The notes beneath the pieces were generated by a model. The model made no database searches and was not told the DNA's origin. It saw only the letters and a program-made list of their open reading frames with translations. A stretch of DNA of 64,000 bases, from NCBI GenBank assembly GCA_963573305.1, contig OY754337.1, forward strand, positions 70,777,094 through 70,841,093, in the 5' to 3' direction. Positions 45,281 through 55,645 of this stretch are shown piece after piece (within the stretch, counting starts at the first letter, position 1; every line of letters begins with the position of its first letter). Position numbers and translations under genes: made by a program. The stretch comes from Pyrrhosoma nymphula. Its lineage: Eukaryota; Arthropoda; Insecta; Odonata; Coenagrionidae.

Positions 45281-46217
45281 TCCCGACCAAGGTAATTTTC
45301 ATAATCAAGGTGTCGAAAACCATAAATGCACTTGTACATATATGTCTCTTGGAAGGGGGGAGGAAGGAAATTAGGATTTGGGGTAAAATTGGAGGGAGTG
45401 AGCAAGGATAGGGAGGTGGAGGAAAGTTAAATAAAGAGGAAAACGAAAGGTCATCTTTTTCCATACCATCAAATTTTCTTTAATCCTTGCCCGAAAATTG
45501 CGGCCAGTTTGCCCCACGGTTCTTGCTTGGCACACATTACAAGGGCGTACACACTTCTTCTCTCCATAGGGTCCAACTTGTCTTTGGAATTGCTGAGTGT
45601 CTTTCTCGTAGTCCAAGGGCTGTGAAATGAATATTTAATCATATCTTTTGGTGAAAATTTGAAACGTTTATATGCCAATTTCCCTATTTATTCGTCAAAT
45701 TTTGGGAAACACCTCTTAGAAAGTGGACATGCGAGTGGTGTGAAACCTCACTGTGTTAATGTCAAAAGTTAATGCATTTTGAAATTAGGGGAAAAAATTA
45801 ACCTTTCTGGAGATGTTTGAAATTGTAAATTCTGTTGATTATTGTTTGTTAAATGTTCATTTGTTTAAATGCCATTCTCCTTAGCTGTTCGTTGCCCTTC
45901 CTCTATGATGCTGCCCATGAGTAACGCACCCCCTACCCCACTCCTTGCCCACTACAGCATTTATTTTGCTGATTCTTATCTATATCGGGTGTGCTTAGTT
46001 TACGTCAACCTCAACGTTACCCCCCAAATTACCGTAGAGGTTGTTTTCCCCTTTTTCAAACTTTTCCCCAACTCCCTATCCTTGGTCACTCACCCCGATT
46101 TTACCCCGAACTCTTAATTTTCCTTCATCCCTTCCAAGAGGCATATATATACAAGTGCATTGCTGGTTTTTGACGCCTTGATAACGATGGTTACCCGTCA
46201 AAACCTTGGTTGGGAGT
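45281..46217 (-). mobile_element. Rearranged Penelope-like element remnant with inverted arms
   Basis: Left arm 45281-45455 and right arm 46042-46217 are diverged inverted copies. The outermost parts pair TCCCGACCAAGG with CCTTGGTTGGGA, and both contain ACTTGTA-ATATAT(A/G)-CTCTTGGAAGG read in one orientation. The arms carry the TTTTTGACGCCTTGATAACG-type phrase known from Penelope terminal repeats. Between them lies a minus-strand remnant of the Penelope C-terminal endonuclease. The reverse transcriptase is missing. The arrangement fits the unusual terminal-repeat layouts of Penelope-like elements after 5' truncation. Confidence 0.7.
45460..45680 (-). pseudogene. GIY-YIG endonuclease remnant of a Penelope-like element
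   Basis: Two halves of the GIY-YIG nuclease lie in different minus-strand frames. RSVYALVMC is encoded by the complement of about 45532-45558 and corresponds to the GIY half with its following cysteine. VGQTGRNFRARIKEN is encoded by the complement of 45473-45517 and corresponds to the YIG-Q-T-G-R-x-x-x-x-R half with the catalytic arginine region. A frameshift near 45520-45530 separates them, so the nuclease is broken. In intact Penelope-like elements this domain follows the reverse transcriptase and nicks target DNA. Confidence 0.7.
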
Positions 46218-46500
46218 GCGATGGATAAAATTTGTGTGGATCCACTATATATTTTGTGTTATCTTTCTGGTTACCATGTTAGAATTCCACTTAGTGAAGC
46301 CTTTTGCTTATAAGTACACTATTTTCACGATGATGGTGACTGGTGATATTATACCCAGAGTAGGGGGCCGTTTTCTTTGGCATGATGACGTCATCAACTT
46401 GAATATGGCCGATTGTTTTGCTCAGTCAACCTGTCTCTTTCGACTAGCCCGTTCTGATATCTTATATACTTTGTGTGAAGGCTTCCGCGGTGTTCAGAAG
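46218..46500. other. Spacer between Penelope remnant and inverted repeat
   Basis: No feature was recognised. A long + strand frame (46210-46677) crosses it and the following inverted repeat, and is not regarded as a gene. Confidence 0.4.
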
Positions 46501-46587
46501 TTGAAGGCAGCATTCTTCCGGGTATTTCACCGCGTCGTTGTTTATGAACAACGACGCGGTGAAACACCCGGAAGAATGTTCCCTTCA
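46501..46587. repeat. Inverted repeat, arms about 43 bp
   Basis: Left arm TTGAAGG...CATTCTTCCGGG...TTTCACCGCGTCGTTG and its complement meet almost without a spacer near 46544. Only four or so mismatches are seen. The GAAAC-ACCCGG phrase next to the arm resembles the style of Penelope-type termini, and it lies 284 bp from the Penelope remnant, but no full hammerhead layout could be drawn. Confidence 0.8.
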
Positions 46588-46729
46588 ACATCTTATATAC
46601 TTACTTTCCTAGGCTCTCAAAAGATTTTCGATGTTCGCGATTTTGTTGCATCGCCTCCAGTCATATGTACCGATTAATACTTCGCGTAAGAAATTATATA
46701 AACTCCAATTACTCTTTGAATTTGAAAAG

Positions 46730-47275
46730 ATAGTGGAATGGCCACCCTAGAGTCTTTCCCTCGCCTTTCCCGATCGACTTGCATTCTTGAATACTCTCGT
46801 CGTCTCCTGTTTCCGTCCCCATCACCTCTTCCTCCTCCACCCCCGGTGAGTACGACGGCGGGCGCGGCATTGTTCGGGTGGCGCGGAATCCGAGACTCCT
46901 TCCCCCTGGCCGGAGCCGTCCCCCCCTCCCCCCCACGGCCGGGGCCGCCGTCCGCCGCGGCGCATGCATGGCCGCCAATGCACATTCATTCCTCACATTA
47001 AAGGTCTTCTTGTCTTCCGCCTGCCTCCCATCTCCCGCCTCTCTCTCTGGAATTCCGACCGCCCGGCGTCGCCTCTCCCGCCTCGTCCCCCCTTCTTGCT
47101 CCGCCTGGACGATGGCTCACTCCTTCCCGGACTTCCCGATCCTTTTCTTCACAGAGGAGGCGCGTCTCACCCTCGGTCGCTCCTCCAGCTTCCCCGCAGC
47201 CTTCCATTCCGCTCTGAAAGTCCGTGCGGGTCGAAGAGGCGTCTCCTTCTGCGCGTGAATCTCCTATTCTCTCTC
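46730..47275. other. GC-rich, C/T-rich island
   Basis: C-rich on the + strand with CpG clusters (for example about 46930-46970). Overlapping frames of 87-146 codons occur on both strands without domains. It has no TATA-initiator pair. Confidence 0.45.
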
Positions 47276-47479
47276 TTACTCTCTATTTTCATCCCTACCT
47301 ACCAGTCTGGGTGCAAAATATTTCCTTCTCCTGGCTGTGACATGAGAGGAGTAGATCAGGTTGAGATGCTCTTCCAAAAAGGAGTTCCATGGCTGAAACC
47401 TTAAGGTAACGTCTGTAGGCTGAAGGAGAAAATAGGTAGTCGTTGGTGCGCGAAAAATAAGCTTACATTTAGTGAAAAG

Positions 47480-47580
47480 TAATCTGCATAGACATATTTG
47501 TACAACTCTGCGGGCAGCTGCAAGACTGTGTGGCAGGGGGTGCTAAGACACTAGCCATGATAAATTTAATAATAATAATA
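47480..47580 (+). mobile_element. Possible LINE 3' end with TAA tail
   Basis: CTCTGCGGGCAGCTGCAAG, then GGCAGGGGGTGCTAAGACAC, and a terminal TTTAATAATAATAATA (about 47565-47580) resemble the short 3' UTR and TAA-type tail of Jockey-like LINEs. The coding part is not recognisable. Confidence 0.35.
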
Positions 47581-49534
47581 TCCAAAAGTTGGCTTTATTA
47601 GGGCGAGATTGAGACTCAAAGGTCGATTTGCCATCTAACCCCTCATCAGTGCTCACAAGAAATATTTTAAAATGTAGTATTTCTGGAATGAACGTAACAC
47701 ATAGGTGTAGTTGTCAATATGTAATAAACCACTAAATTTTGCTGTGGAAGCAATGTCACCAACTACTGTGTGAGAGATTGACCCATTTTTGTGAGAAACT
47801 TTGGGATTATTACGCTTATATCCTTGTTGAAAAAAATCCGTGGCAGGAAGTCACCCACGCAAGAAGGGAATGTTAATATCCTGTGCAAAGCCACTGATAG
47901 GGATTCTAGTATTTTAAGACAGCTAAAAGCAGCATAATATCAAATGATGATAAAAAAGGAAGAAGTAAAGTGAAAATACTAACATCAAAGAAAAAAAAAT
48001 AATTAGAGAAATAAAGGAGGATCTTGAGGAAAAAGTGAGATCGTAGGTTATTGTTCTGCTATTTCTTTTGTAATCAAGAATGGTGCTTGTGAATGAGGGA
48101 TCATTACACCTATCCTCTTGGAATCTTTATTTCTTTTATTTTGTTGCATTTTTATGTTTTACGGATGCCGTGTGGAGGTCCACTCAACGTGTATCGTGAG
48201 AAGGGATATTGAGGGTTTTGTTGAAAAGGATTAACCTCATTCTTATTTTTTATTTGCTTTGAAACGAATTGTCATGTTGGATGATAGAAATAAGAAGGAA
48301 ACTATAAGAAGATAAGATTGGGGGCAATAAAATATATGAGATATATGTGTTGCTCAAAGGGTGATGTGTATCAATGAGGACGAATAAACTTTTTTGGGGA
48401 TAAAAAGGTAATTCCGTACGTGGGTATACCTTTGGGGTAAATGCTGTCTTCAATTTCGTGGCATTTACAATATTTTCACCTGGAAGATATTATGAATCCA
48501 ATTTCGTGTCCTTGGAATTTTCAGAATATGACACCTTGAGAGTGCATGTCTTAGAAGGTTGTAATTTGCTCTTATTCTTAGTTCTGATTCTTTCATTATT
48601 TTTACATTCTTCTATTCGTATTACTTCCAACACTTTCGTGCTATTTTTTCTTATCTATATTATGTAATGTGGGGTGTGAAGCTATTTGGGCGTCTATCTC
48701 TTCAAGATAAAACTGCCGTTCTACCTTCAGCTTTTTGGTGATGTATTTCCACTATTTAATGCAACGATAAAACGTACCAGCTGCGTGATTCAAGGCAGTT
48801 TCGCGAAAAATTTGGCTCTATTTGGTGCTTATAGTTATTATTGGTTTCACCTAAGGAGTACTTTATACTTCGGCTGATGAAAATTGAGGAAAACAGCGAT
48901 ATCAATTGTGATAAAATAGCGAAAGACCTTGTATTCATCGCTTTCATTATCAAACAAAACGTTTAGTACGGTTATATTAAGGTAAAAGAGTAAACTTGCA
49001 AAATTATGTATAAAAAATGTGATTTTATTTTTAGAATTCTTTCGTGTGAAGCTTATAAATTCACTGTATATTTACGAGACTATTGGATCAATGGCTTGAA
49101 AGTGGAATATTTGCCGTTGAATTTATTTGCCGCATCCTTTTTAAATGAACTCTGGAGCTTTTTGAGTTTCCTGGTAAAAGGAGCACCTACCTATAAATCT
49201 GATCTCAGTGAAGCTCTGCTACGGAAATGAACCATTCTAAAAACATGTACGTGGTTACGCGGTTTAATTTGGAGTTTAATGGATAATTCTCTATAATATA
49301 TCGTTTTTCTTTCTTGAAATTCCCAATTTTCTGTGAGAAATCTCTGCCGTAAAAGATATATTGGTACCATGCATGTAATTAGTTCATGCATTGTAGCTGT
49401 CATTTGATCCATTTTTATCAAATATTGATTCGCGGTTAAATGATAGTGTGATTGTAGATTCTGAATATTTATCTCGGCATTCCCAGTTATTGACGCAGTA
49501 GTAATTAATCCTTGACAAAAGTATGAAGTAAAGA
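47581..49534. other. AT-rich noncoding stretch
   Basis: About 2 kb with frames up to 76 codons, AT-biased, and no domain or repeat recognised. Confidence 0.5.
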
Positions 49535-49690
49535 AAATGGACTTAGCAAATACTACTTCATTTTTTTGCTATTTTCATTCCAATCCATGGAAAAATTCCA
49601 CAAAGTGAGCCTGTAGACGATTAATTTTAAATACTACTTAACTCATCATTCGAATGTCATTGTCATGAGAAGTAATAATACGTAGGGTTT
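49535..49690. repeat. Diverged dispersed duplication (partner 44106-44240)
   Basis: Shares the words TAACTCATCA, CGAAT and AAGTAATAAT, plus upstream CATTTTT, in the same order and orientation as 44106-44240. The similarity is visible over roughly 130 bp. Confidence 0.45.
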
Positions 49691-49974
49691 ATTTTAATCT
49701 CGTTAACTTCTACAATCCATACCGATAGCCTTTTTTGTGTTTTTACTGACCCCTACATTATTCGCCTATTGTACCGGCGAATTTGTATCGTCTCATCAAT
49801 CCTTGCGGTAGTGATGTTCCCGGGGATGCCCCAATTCTTCCATTCGCTTCCAGATGCTATTCCTTAGCATGGATTTAAGAAGGAGAGGCATTCGTAATGG
49901 ATTGGTCGTATAAAATGGGTGGGAGGTGTGTGTTGGAATAAGTGCGTTGGGAATTAAACCGGTGAGCGGTGAGC

Positions 49975-50072
49975 TATATATAGTTGCGTCTGGGTTAGGC
50001 AGTTTGGGTGGTGGTGGTGTTGGCGGAACCGGTGGCATACTTTACGGGCTTTCGCGAACGTAGCTCGTGAGT
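49975..50072 (+). promoter_or_regulatory. Weak candidate promoter: TATA and initiator-like site
   Basis: TATATATAG at 49975-49983 precedes GCAGTTT with its A at 50001, 26 bp after the first T. A donor-like GTGAGT lies at 50067-50072, so a short noncoding first exon is conceivable. No coding exon is recognisable. Confidence 0.25.
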
Positions 50073-51540
50073 GAGAGACGCTACGGAAAATTACCTTTGC
50101 TACGTCTTCAATCTACGGTCTTTTATTTCCCCGCTATTCCCTCCGGTGCATTAAGATGTGTGCCTTTCTTTCCAAGCCACGTCTCAAATGGCATCTACTC
50201 CATGTCGTTAGAACCGGGGTCCATGAGAGGCGGAAATTTTTCACCCTGAAGGCATTTTAAAAACTTTTCTTATGAGACTCGTTTCTGAAAGCAGTCGCTT
50301 CACGTCTGTTTTAGATCTTTCCATCCAGAATTTGTTTAAAAAACGACGCCAACTTGTTTCATGTTAGTTTTTCGTCCCAATTCCTGCTGTTCGCAGGTGC
50401 TGCAATAAGCAAGCTTAAAGTCTGTGATTTAAACGGAAGCAATAATCATTGCATCTTATAGCATTTTTCTGCACATTTCACCGTGGAATGCACTTTGTGA
50501 ATTCTATGTTAATCATGAATTTGAGCATTACTCGAGCGCTACCAGATGAGATTTTTATTAATGGACGCGGATTAGCCATATTTACGTTATTTTTGCTCTT
50601 TGTAGTCATTTATTCTGGGACTTCTTTTTGCTTGATCATATGCAGCATAATTCTGATGAATTGAGGAATGGAACTAGGTATTCCTAATTCATTAAATATT
50701 CTGATTGTCGAATGGGTGTATTAATTATGAATAAGTGCACTGCCGCTTATATTTGTAAAATTGGTCGTCAGCGTATAATGAAATTGAAGCTAGTTTAACT
50801 AATTGTGATATTATAAATTACCGATATATGGGATGTTTTAATACTTATGCAGGTAGATTTTGCGATAAACTTCAAACATGACTCATTTCTTTTCCTGAGT
50901 TTAATTCTACCTGTAGTTAAATATTTTTTCCTATTCCGATTATCGTAGTTCATTTCATTGGTGTTCCAATTCCTCTCTTTGATTTTTAATTCGACCAATG
51001 ATAATTGGATTGAAATAGAAATTGAGACTCCTTCAGAGCCAGCTTAGTCAATCTGACAGCTGTTATTCTATTCAATTTTCTTTCGTTTTTAAGTTTAGCT
51101 TGGATTTCATTTTTTTAAATTGCTTTGTGAAGGAAAACTTAGAGGAAACAGTCCTACCTCGTGGACATTATTGACAGAATTCATTTTAAAGGAATACGAA
51201 TTGCATTAATTTATAAGAACAAGATTAATGATGATGATGAATGCACTATCGTTATTGTTTCTTAATTGTTTCTGTGGTGTAAAATAGTGACATAGTATAA
51301 CAGTCAATTCGGAAATTTGAGTTTGATTCCCGGTCATGTTATTGATATTTCATGGTGAATTTCAAGAATTTTGTACTTTTATTCCTTTTTCCTCATCAAA
51401 ACGCTGCTTGTCTTACGTGGAAAAATCGTCTGCTGTGCCTCTTCCTTTCACACGAAAAAGCGGCGTATATGCTGTATGTCATCCCTCTCACCACGCTGAA
51501 TGCTCACTGCGTAACTTCTTCCCGAACTTCCCGTAATGTA
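50073..51540. other. AT-rich noncoding stretch
   Basis: Nothing recognised apart from short frames. Confidence 0.5.
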
Positions 51541-52460
51541 TTTACACTGTCCCCAGAAGGCAATCCAATCCGGGGACGGTGAGAAACGTTGTGATAGTTG
51601 CTCGAGATCTGAGAATGTGCCGGTTGTCGGCGTGAGGTGGGTGAGGAGGAGGTAGGTAGGTGTGTATTGTGGGTCCCGGGGAAGTGGGAAGGAAATGCGA
51701 TATGTGCGAGAAGCAGAGATGGGCAGAGGGAGGGCTGGGCATGGCCCAGAAATGAACGCTGAACGAGAGAAATTCGAGGCGCCTCCTCGCGGAATATTTA
51801 AGCGTCCGGTTCATGCAACGCCGGGCCCCACCGCACCGCACTCCGTTGCATTTGCACCTCACCCTGCTTCGCGACTGCCGGCCGAGCGAATCCACATCCC
51901 TGCCCCCCCCCTATCTCCGCCCCCTCTCCACCCCACTCGCCATTTCCTTTCATTTCCTCCGCCTGAGTCCTTAGTTTCCTTCGCTGCTGGCCGCCACCTA
52001 GCTTCAATCTACCGTGTCCCCGTATTTCTCTCCCTCCCCTTCCCCATCGCCGCGTGTGTGGAGAAGACTTACGGCAGCAGCCTCCTGGCAACCCGCAAAA
52101 GCCCATTGTCTTGCCGTTCCATCCCCAGAGCGAGCAGTTTAGGGGGAGGGGTGGCGGGTAAAGGGTTAGGTGGTGGGCGTATTGGGTCGAAGGGGAGGGT
52201 CAGGTTGGTTCGGTCCGTGCTGGGATGGGGTGGGAGGCGAAATGGTTGGGTGGTAGCTCTCTTCTATACCGTAGGTGGAAATGTGGGGGCACGGGCGTGG
52301 TGCAGAAGCGTGTAGTGAGACCGCATAACCGCACGGGTGGGGGGTTTGTGGAGGATGGTGGCACAGGGAGGCGGCGACCACGACGGGGGCCTTTCCTGGG
52401 GACACGGGAGGGAGGTTGGGATGCTGTGACTCGGGGCACTTAAATGGCGGAAACGGGGAT
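51541..52460. other. GC-rich island, C-rich then G-rich
   Basis: A CpG-containing unique part (about 51760-51890) is followed by a C-rich run (51890-52045) and then a G-rich run on the + strand (52140-52440) with many GGG and GGGG words. A 217-codon + strand frame (51662-52315) and frames of 79-117 codons on the minus strand overlap it, and none has a domain. The G-rich half may form G-quadruplexes. A TATTTAA word near 51798 lacks an initiator at the right spacing. Confidence 0.45.
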
Positions 52461-52700
52461 AGAATTTACTAAAACATAACGTCTGCAGGGCCAGTCAAGG
52501 ATGCCGGGTGTACCGCAGACTTCGGGGAGCGCTCACTCCGTGCCCATTTATATATTCACCTCTCTCTCTCTATCCTTCGTCCTCCATCGTATCCACCCTC
52601 CATTTCCCTTCCCAAACCCATTCCTCCACGCCCTGACGCGCTCCCATGCCGCTCGTGTAAGAGCGAATCCCGCACACCGTCTCGAGGCTAGCGTTTCGGA
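52461..52700. other. C/T-rich patch
   Basis: C- and T-rich at about 52555-52635, with a 113-codon frame across it and no domain. Confidence 0.4.
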
Positions 52701-54335
52701 GTCTGGAAAAAAATACGAACTAAGACCAGGAATTCTTTTGATTCAGCCTTTATTTAGATCGGCAGAGGGTATAAAATTCCTATTTTGTGTTTGCAAATCC
52801 TTGGGTTGCAATGTTTCTCCGGCTATTCGGATACGTAGCTAACAATGAGAAACAACTAAATGCTACTGATCCCTTTAGAGGGTGTCAGTTTGAATCTAGG
52901 TGAATTAGTATTGAGCCATTTCGCTTGGGATCGTTTTTATGCTGGCTATAACTCACAGTCTTACTTTACGTCTTCCCATTCCCGTCTCTTACCGCCACTA
53001 TTTTAGAAATTAATGGATCCTGTTAATATTAGGGATCAGTGTCATTTCTCCCGCTTCTAACCACATGATTGTTCAATATAAATAATGTTTCTTTTTTTAC
53101 TGAAGCCTTGTGATAACTATCAATACCCGGGTAATAATATTTGACCCATGCTATTATAAAATTCTGTTACTACCGATAAAAAAGTGATTTTTACTGCAGG
53201 TACACCCTAAAATGAAATTACTTTTCTTATTCCAGAGGATTTAATAGGCGTTTATTTTATTTAAATGTATCCAGGTTACCGAAGTTTAATTCTACTGAGA
53301 GGGTTTGTGATGGCTATTTAAAGTAATAGTGCTAAACGTGGTTTCACATCATTGGTTGTACTTATGTTGTTTTACCTCATCATTTTAATCGCTGCAATAC
53401 TTAAAATGATTTTCCTGAATGCTGAGAAACTGACAATTTTGAACTCAAAATTGGCAAACTTAAATGAGGCACTGCAGAGCTGGGGTAGCAAATTTAAAAA
53501 AAAAATTGGTTCAGGATTAGCTTCGAGCTGTATATACCGAAATGTTTGTCGTAAAAGTAGTTTCGAGCTAAATACACAAGACTCTTTCATCTCATTATCT
53601 GCTTCTTGTATTTCATGGAATTAGCTTTTAATACCTCTTCGTCTTAAGATTCTGAGCGGCTTTTTTGTTATTTCAGCAGAAAATCGTCGCTGGTTAACTG
53701 GTTGTTCGTCTCCTCATTAGCACTTGATTCCATGCCTATGATTGAAAACAAGGTGTCAAGGAGAATGTAACGTACTTTAAAGGTGGAAGTTGAAAACTCG
53801 TTTCCAGTCTTCTCATTTCGGACCCCTCTCCGCCAACCCATTTCCGTTGTAAGGCCCCAGGGAGGGATGGCTTCCTTTTCGATGCTGAACAATATTACAT
53901 GCCATTAAGACGTTTAGTTTTCTGATGAGATCCGAGATAATTAGGTCTCAAAGACCATATCGGTTCCCTTTTAGATTGAAATTTCCTCAGTGGATACTGT
54001 TCGTCAGCTGGGATTTTTGTCATCAAGATAAAGACTCTAACGTAGGATATCTCGTGCTCGCGACATATTATGCTTCATTTCATTTTATCCGGCCTTCCTC
54101 CGTTTCAATTCTGGCCAAAGCTGGTAATGGTATCTACTGAGAAAATCCTATGTCATCTCTTTCAGTATTCAAGTTATCTAAATTCTCTTATCCATTTAGT
54201 AAATTCTCGCTTAACGTGGTGTCTTTGCTTTAGCGCCTTGGAAAATATTTAGGCTTAAAGTGTAAAGTGGAAGAATTTTTACTATTTTTTGTATGATATT
54301 ACTGATGATTTAGTTGTTTGAAGTTAAAGTCCTGT
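52701..54335. other. AT-rich noncoding stretch
   Basis: Short frames only. An acceptor-like tract before 53681 is not matched by a convincing donor. Confidence 0.45.
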
Positions 54336-54341
54336 TATCAG

Positions 54342-54462
54342 TGCTTACTATGTTTATGAGAAAACGTTTCCGGCGTAACTTGGTGGAAATTTTTAATATG
54401 CATATCGAAAAATCACTTGGAATTTACCAAGTGATTTTTCAATATGCATGCTTACTATGTTT
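54342..54462. repeat. Hairpin flanked by direct repeats
   Basis: Arms of 23 bp at 54398-54420 and 54427-54449 pair with one mismatch around a 6-nt loop (AATTTA). TGCTTACTATGTTT occurs on both sides, at about 54343-54356 and 54448-54461. Confidence 0.8.
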
Positions 54463-54689
54463 TTCTTAATATTATTAGTTGATCCCGTACGCGCTGAAAT
54501 AAATTGCAGCATCACTTCAATTAATTTGGTCAAATGTTTTTACCAAAAAGCAGAAAATGAAAAATTTTGTAATAGAGTATTACATCATTATATATTTGAG
54601 GATAACACATAAACTGTGGATAGTTACTGTTCTTTTTACTAACATTTAATCTTATTTTTGAGGCGGTATTTTTAGTATGCATAATTTTC
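54463..54689. other. AT-rich spacer
   Basis: Nothing recognised. Confidence 0.4.
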
Positions 54690-55136
54690 TTATTATTCCC
54701 ATATTTTATTCAGGATTAGGTTAATAAGGACAGTAATTTGAGCACCCTGGAGTAGAAATTGCCGTCATAGTTTCATTATTGGCTGCGAGATCATGGTTTT
54801 TATGGACATAGTTCTCTGATACATTTATGGGCGTTCTTAATTCCGGGTTTTCTTTATTTTCTTTCTAGAGCCTTTTCCAGTGCTTTGACAATTGCCATTT
54901 TGTCCCGTATTATCATTCCCATCCCGCAAACTTATTATTCCCATATTTTATTCAGGATTCGGTTAAGACGGACAGTAGTTTGAGCACGCTGGAGTAGAAA
55001 TTTCCTTCATAGTTTTAGTATCGGCTGCGAGAGCATGGTTTTTATTGACATAGTTCTCTGATACATTGATGGGCTTTCTTCCGGGTTTTCCTTATTTTCT
55101 TTCTAAAGCCTTTTCCAGTGCAGTGACAATTGCATT
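54690..55136. repeat. Tandem duplication, unit about 242 bp, two copies
   Basis: Unit 1 starts with TATTATTCCCATATTTTATT at 54691 and unit 2 with the same words at 54933. The copies stay aligned through GAGCACCCTGGAGTAGAAAT or GAGCACGCTGGAGTAGAAAT, CTCTGATACATT, CCGGGTTTTC and GCCTTTTCCAGTGC, ending at GACAATTGC. Similarity is high, with a few substitutions and a small deletion in unit 2. There is no coding content. Confidence 0.9.
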
Positions 55137-55189
55137 TTTTCATTCATAAAAAAACTTGGGTGCATCAGTTGTTTCGTGTTCGTGCTGAA

Positions 55190-55645
55190 GCGCATTCAAG
55201 CGGACTTGATTGTAGTCGAGATGAGCGAGCGTCGGGGGAGATACGTCGACAGAATAGGCCTTAGACATATTGAGCCCGATTGAATGATAAGGCGAAGTAG
55301 CTCGATGGAGAGGAATTGATTAGTGGAGTACATGCTTTGGACATGCGTCATGAAGCACTGCCCCATGAGCAAATTGGCTCCACGCACCGGGAGGTGCGGG
55401 GCACATGGTCCGCGTGTATGCTGTGTCGGTGACCACTTGACAGAGGTCACCTCGGGGGCATAACGCATCCCTCTCGAGGGATCGTGCACGTAACGAGCAT
55501 GAAGTTTGCTGAACGCATATAGAACAGGGACTGGAACATTTTTCTTCTTCCATCTTTCCACCATGGAGTGGGAACCAGCAGAGTGATATATTTGCGTGTC
55601 GACGATCGCCGTAGATATTCTCTTTCGCATGTGAGCTCCGTTAAA
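55190..55645 (-). other. GC-richer block with a 144-codon minus-strand frame
   Basis: The frame from 55630 to 55196 encodes a protein of ordinary composition (for example KKKNVPVPVLYAFSKLHARY and TYLPRRSLISTTIKSA). A second minus-strand frame (55553-55320, cysteine-containing) overlaps it. GC content is well above the flanks and there is no low-complexity bias. No family is recognised. It may be a transposon segment, a single-exon pseudogene or unique regulatory DNA. Confidence 0.25.

Noticed and set aside
46210..46677. 155-codon + strand frame
   Set aside because: Runs through an inverted repeat next to a Penelope remnant; no protein family.
51662..52315. 217-codon + strand open frame
   Set aside because: Spans C-rich then G-rich low-complexity DNA; proline-rich then glycine-rich translation follows the composition, with no domain.
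53681..53754. Possible exon after TTTTGTTATTTCAG
   Set aside because: The following donor (AAG|GTGTCA) is weak and the open frame ends soon after with no recognisable peptide.
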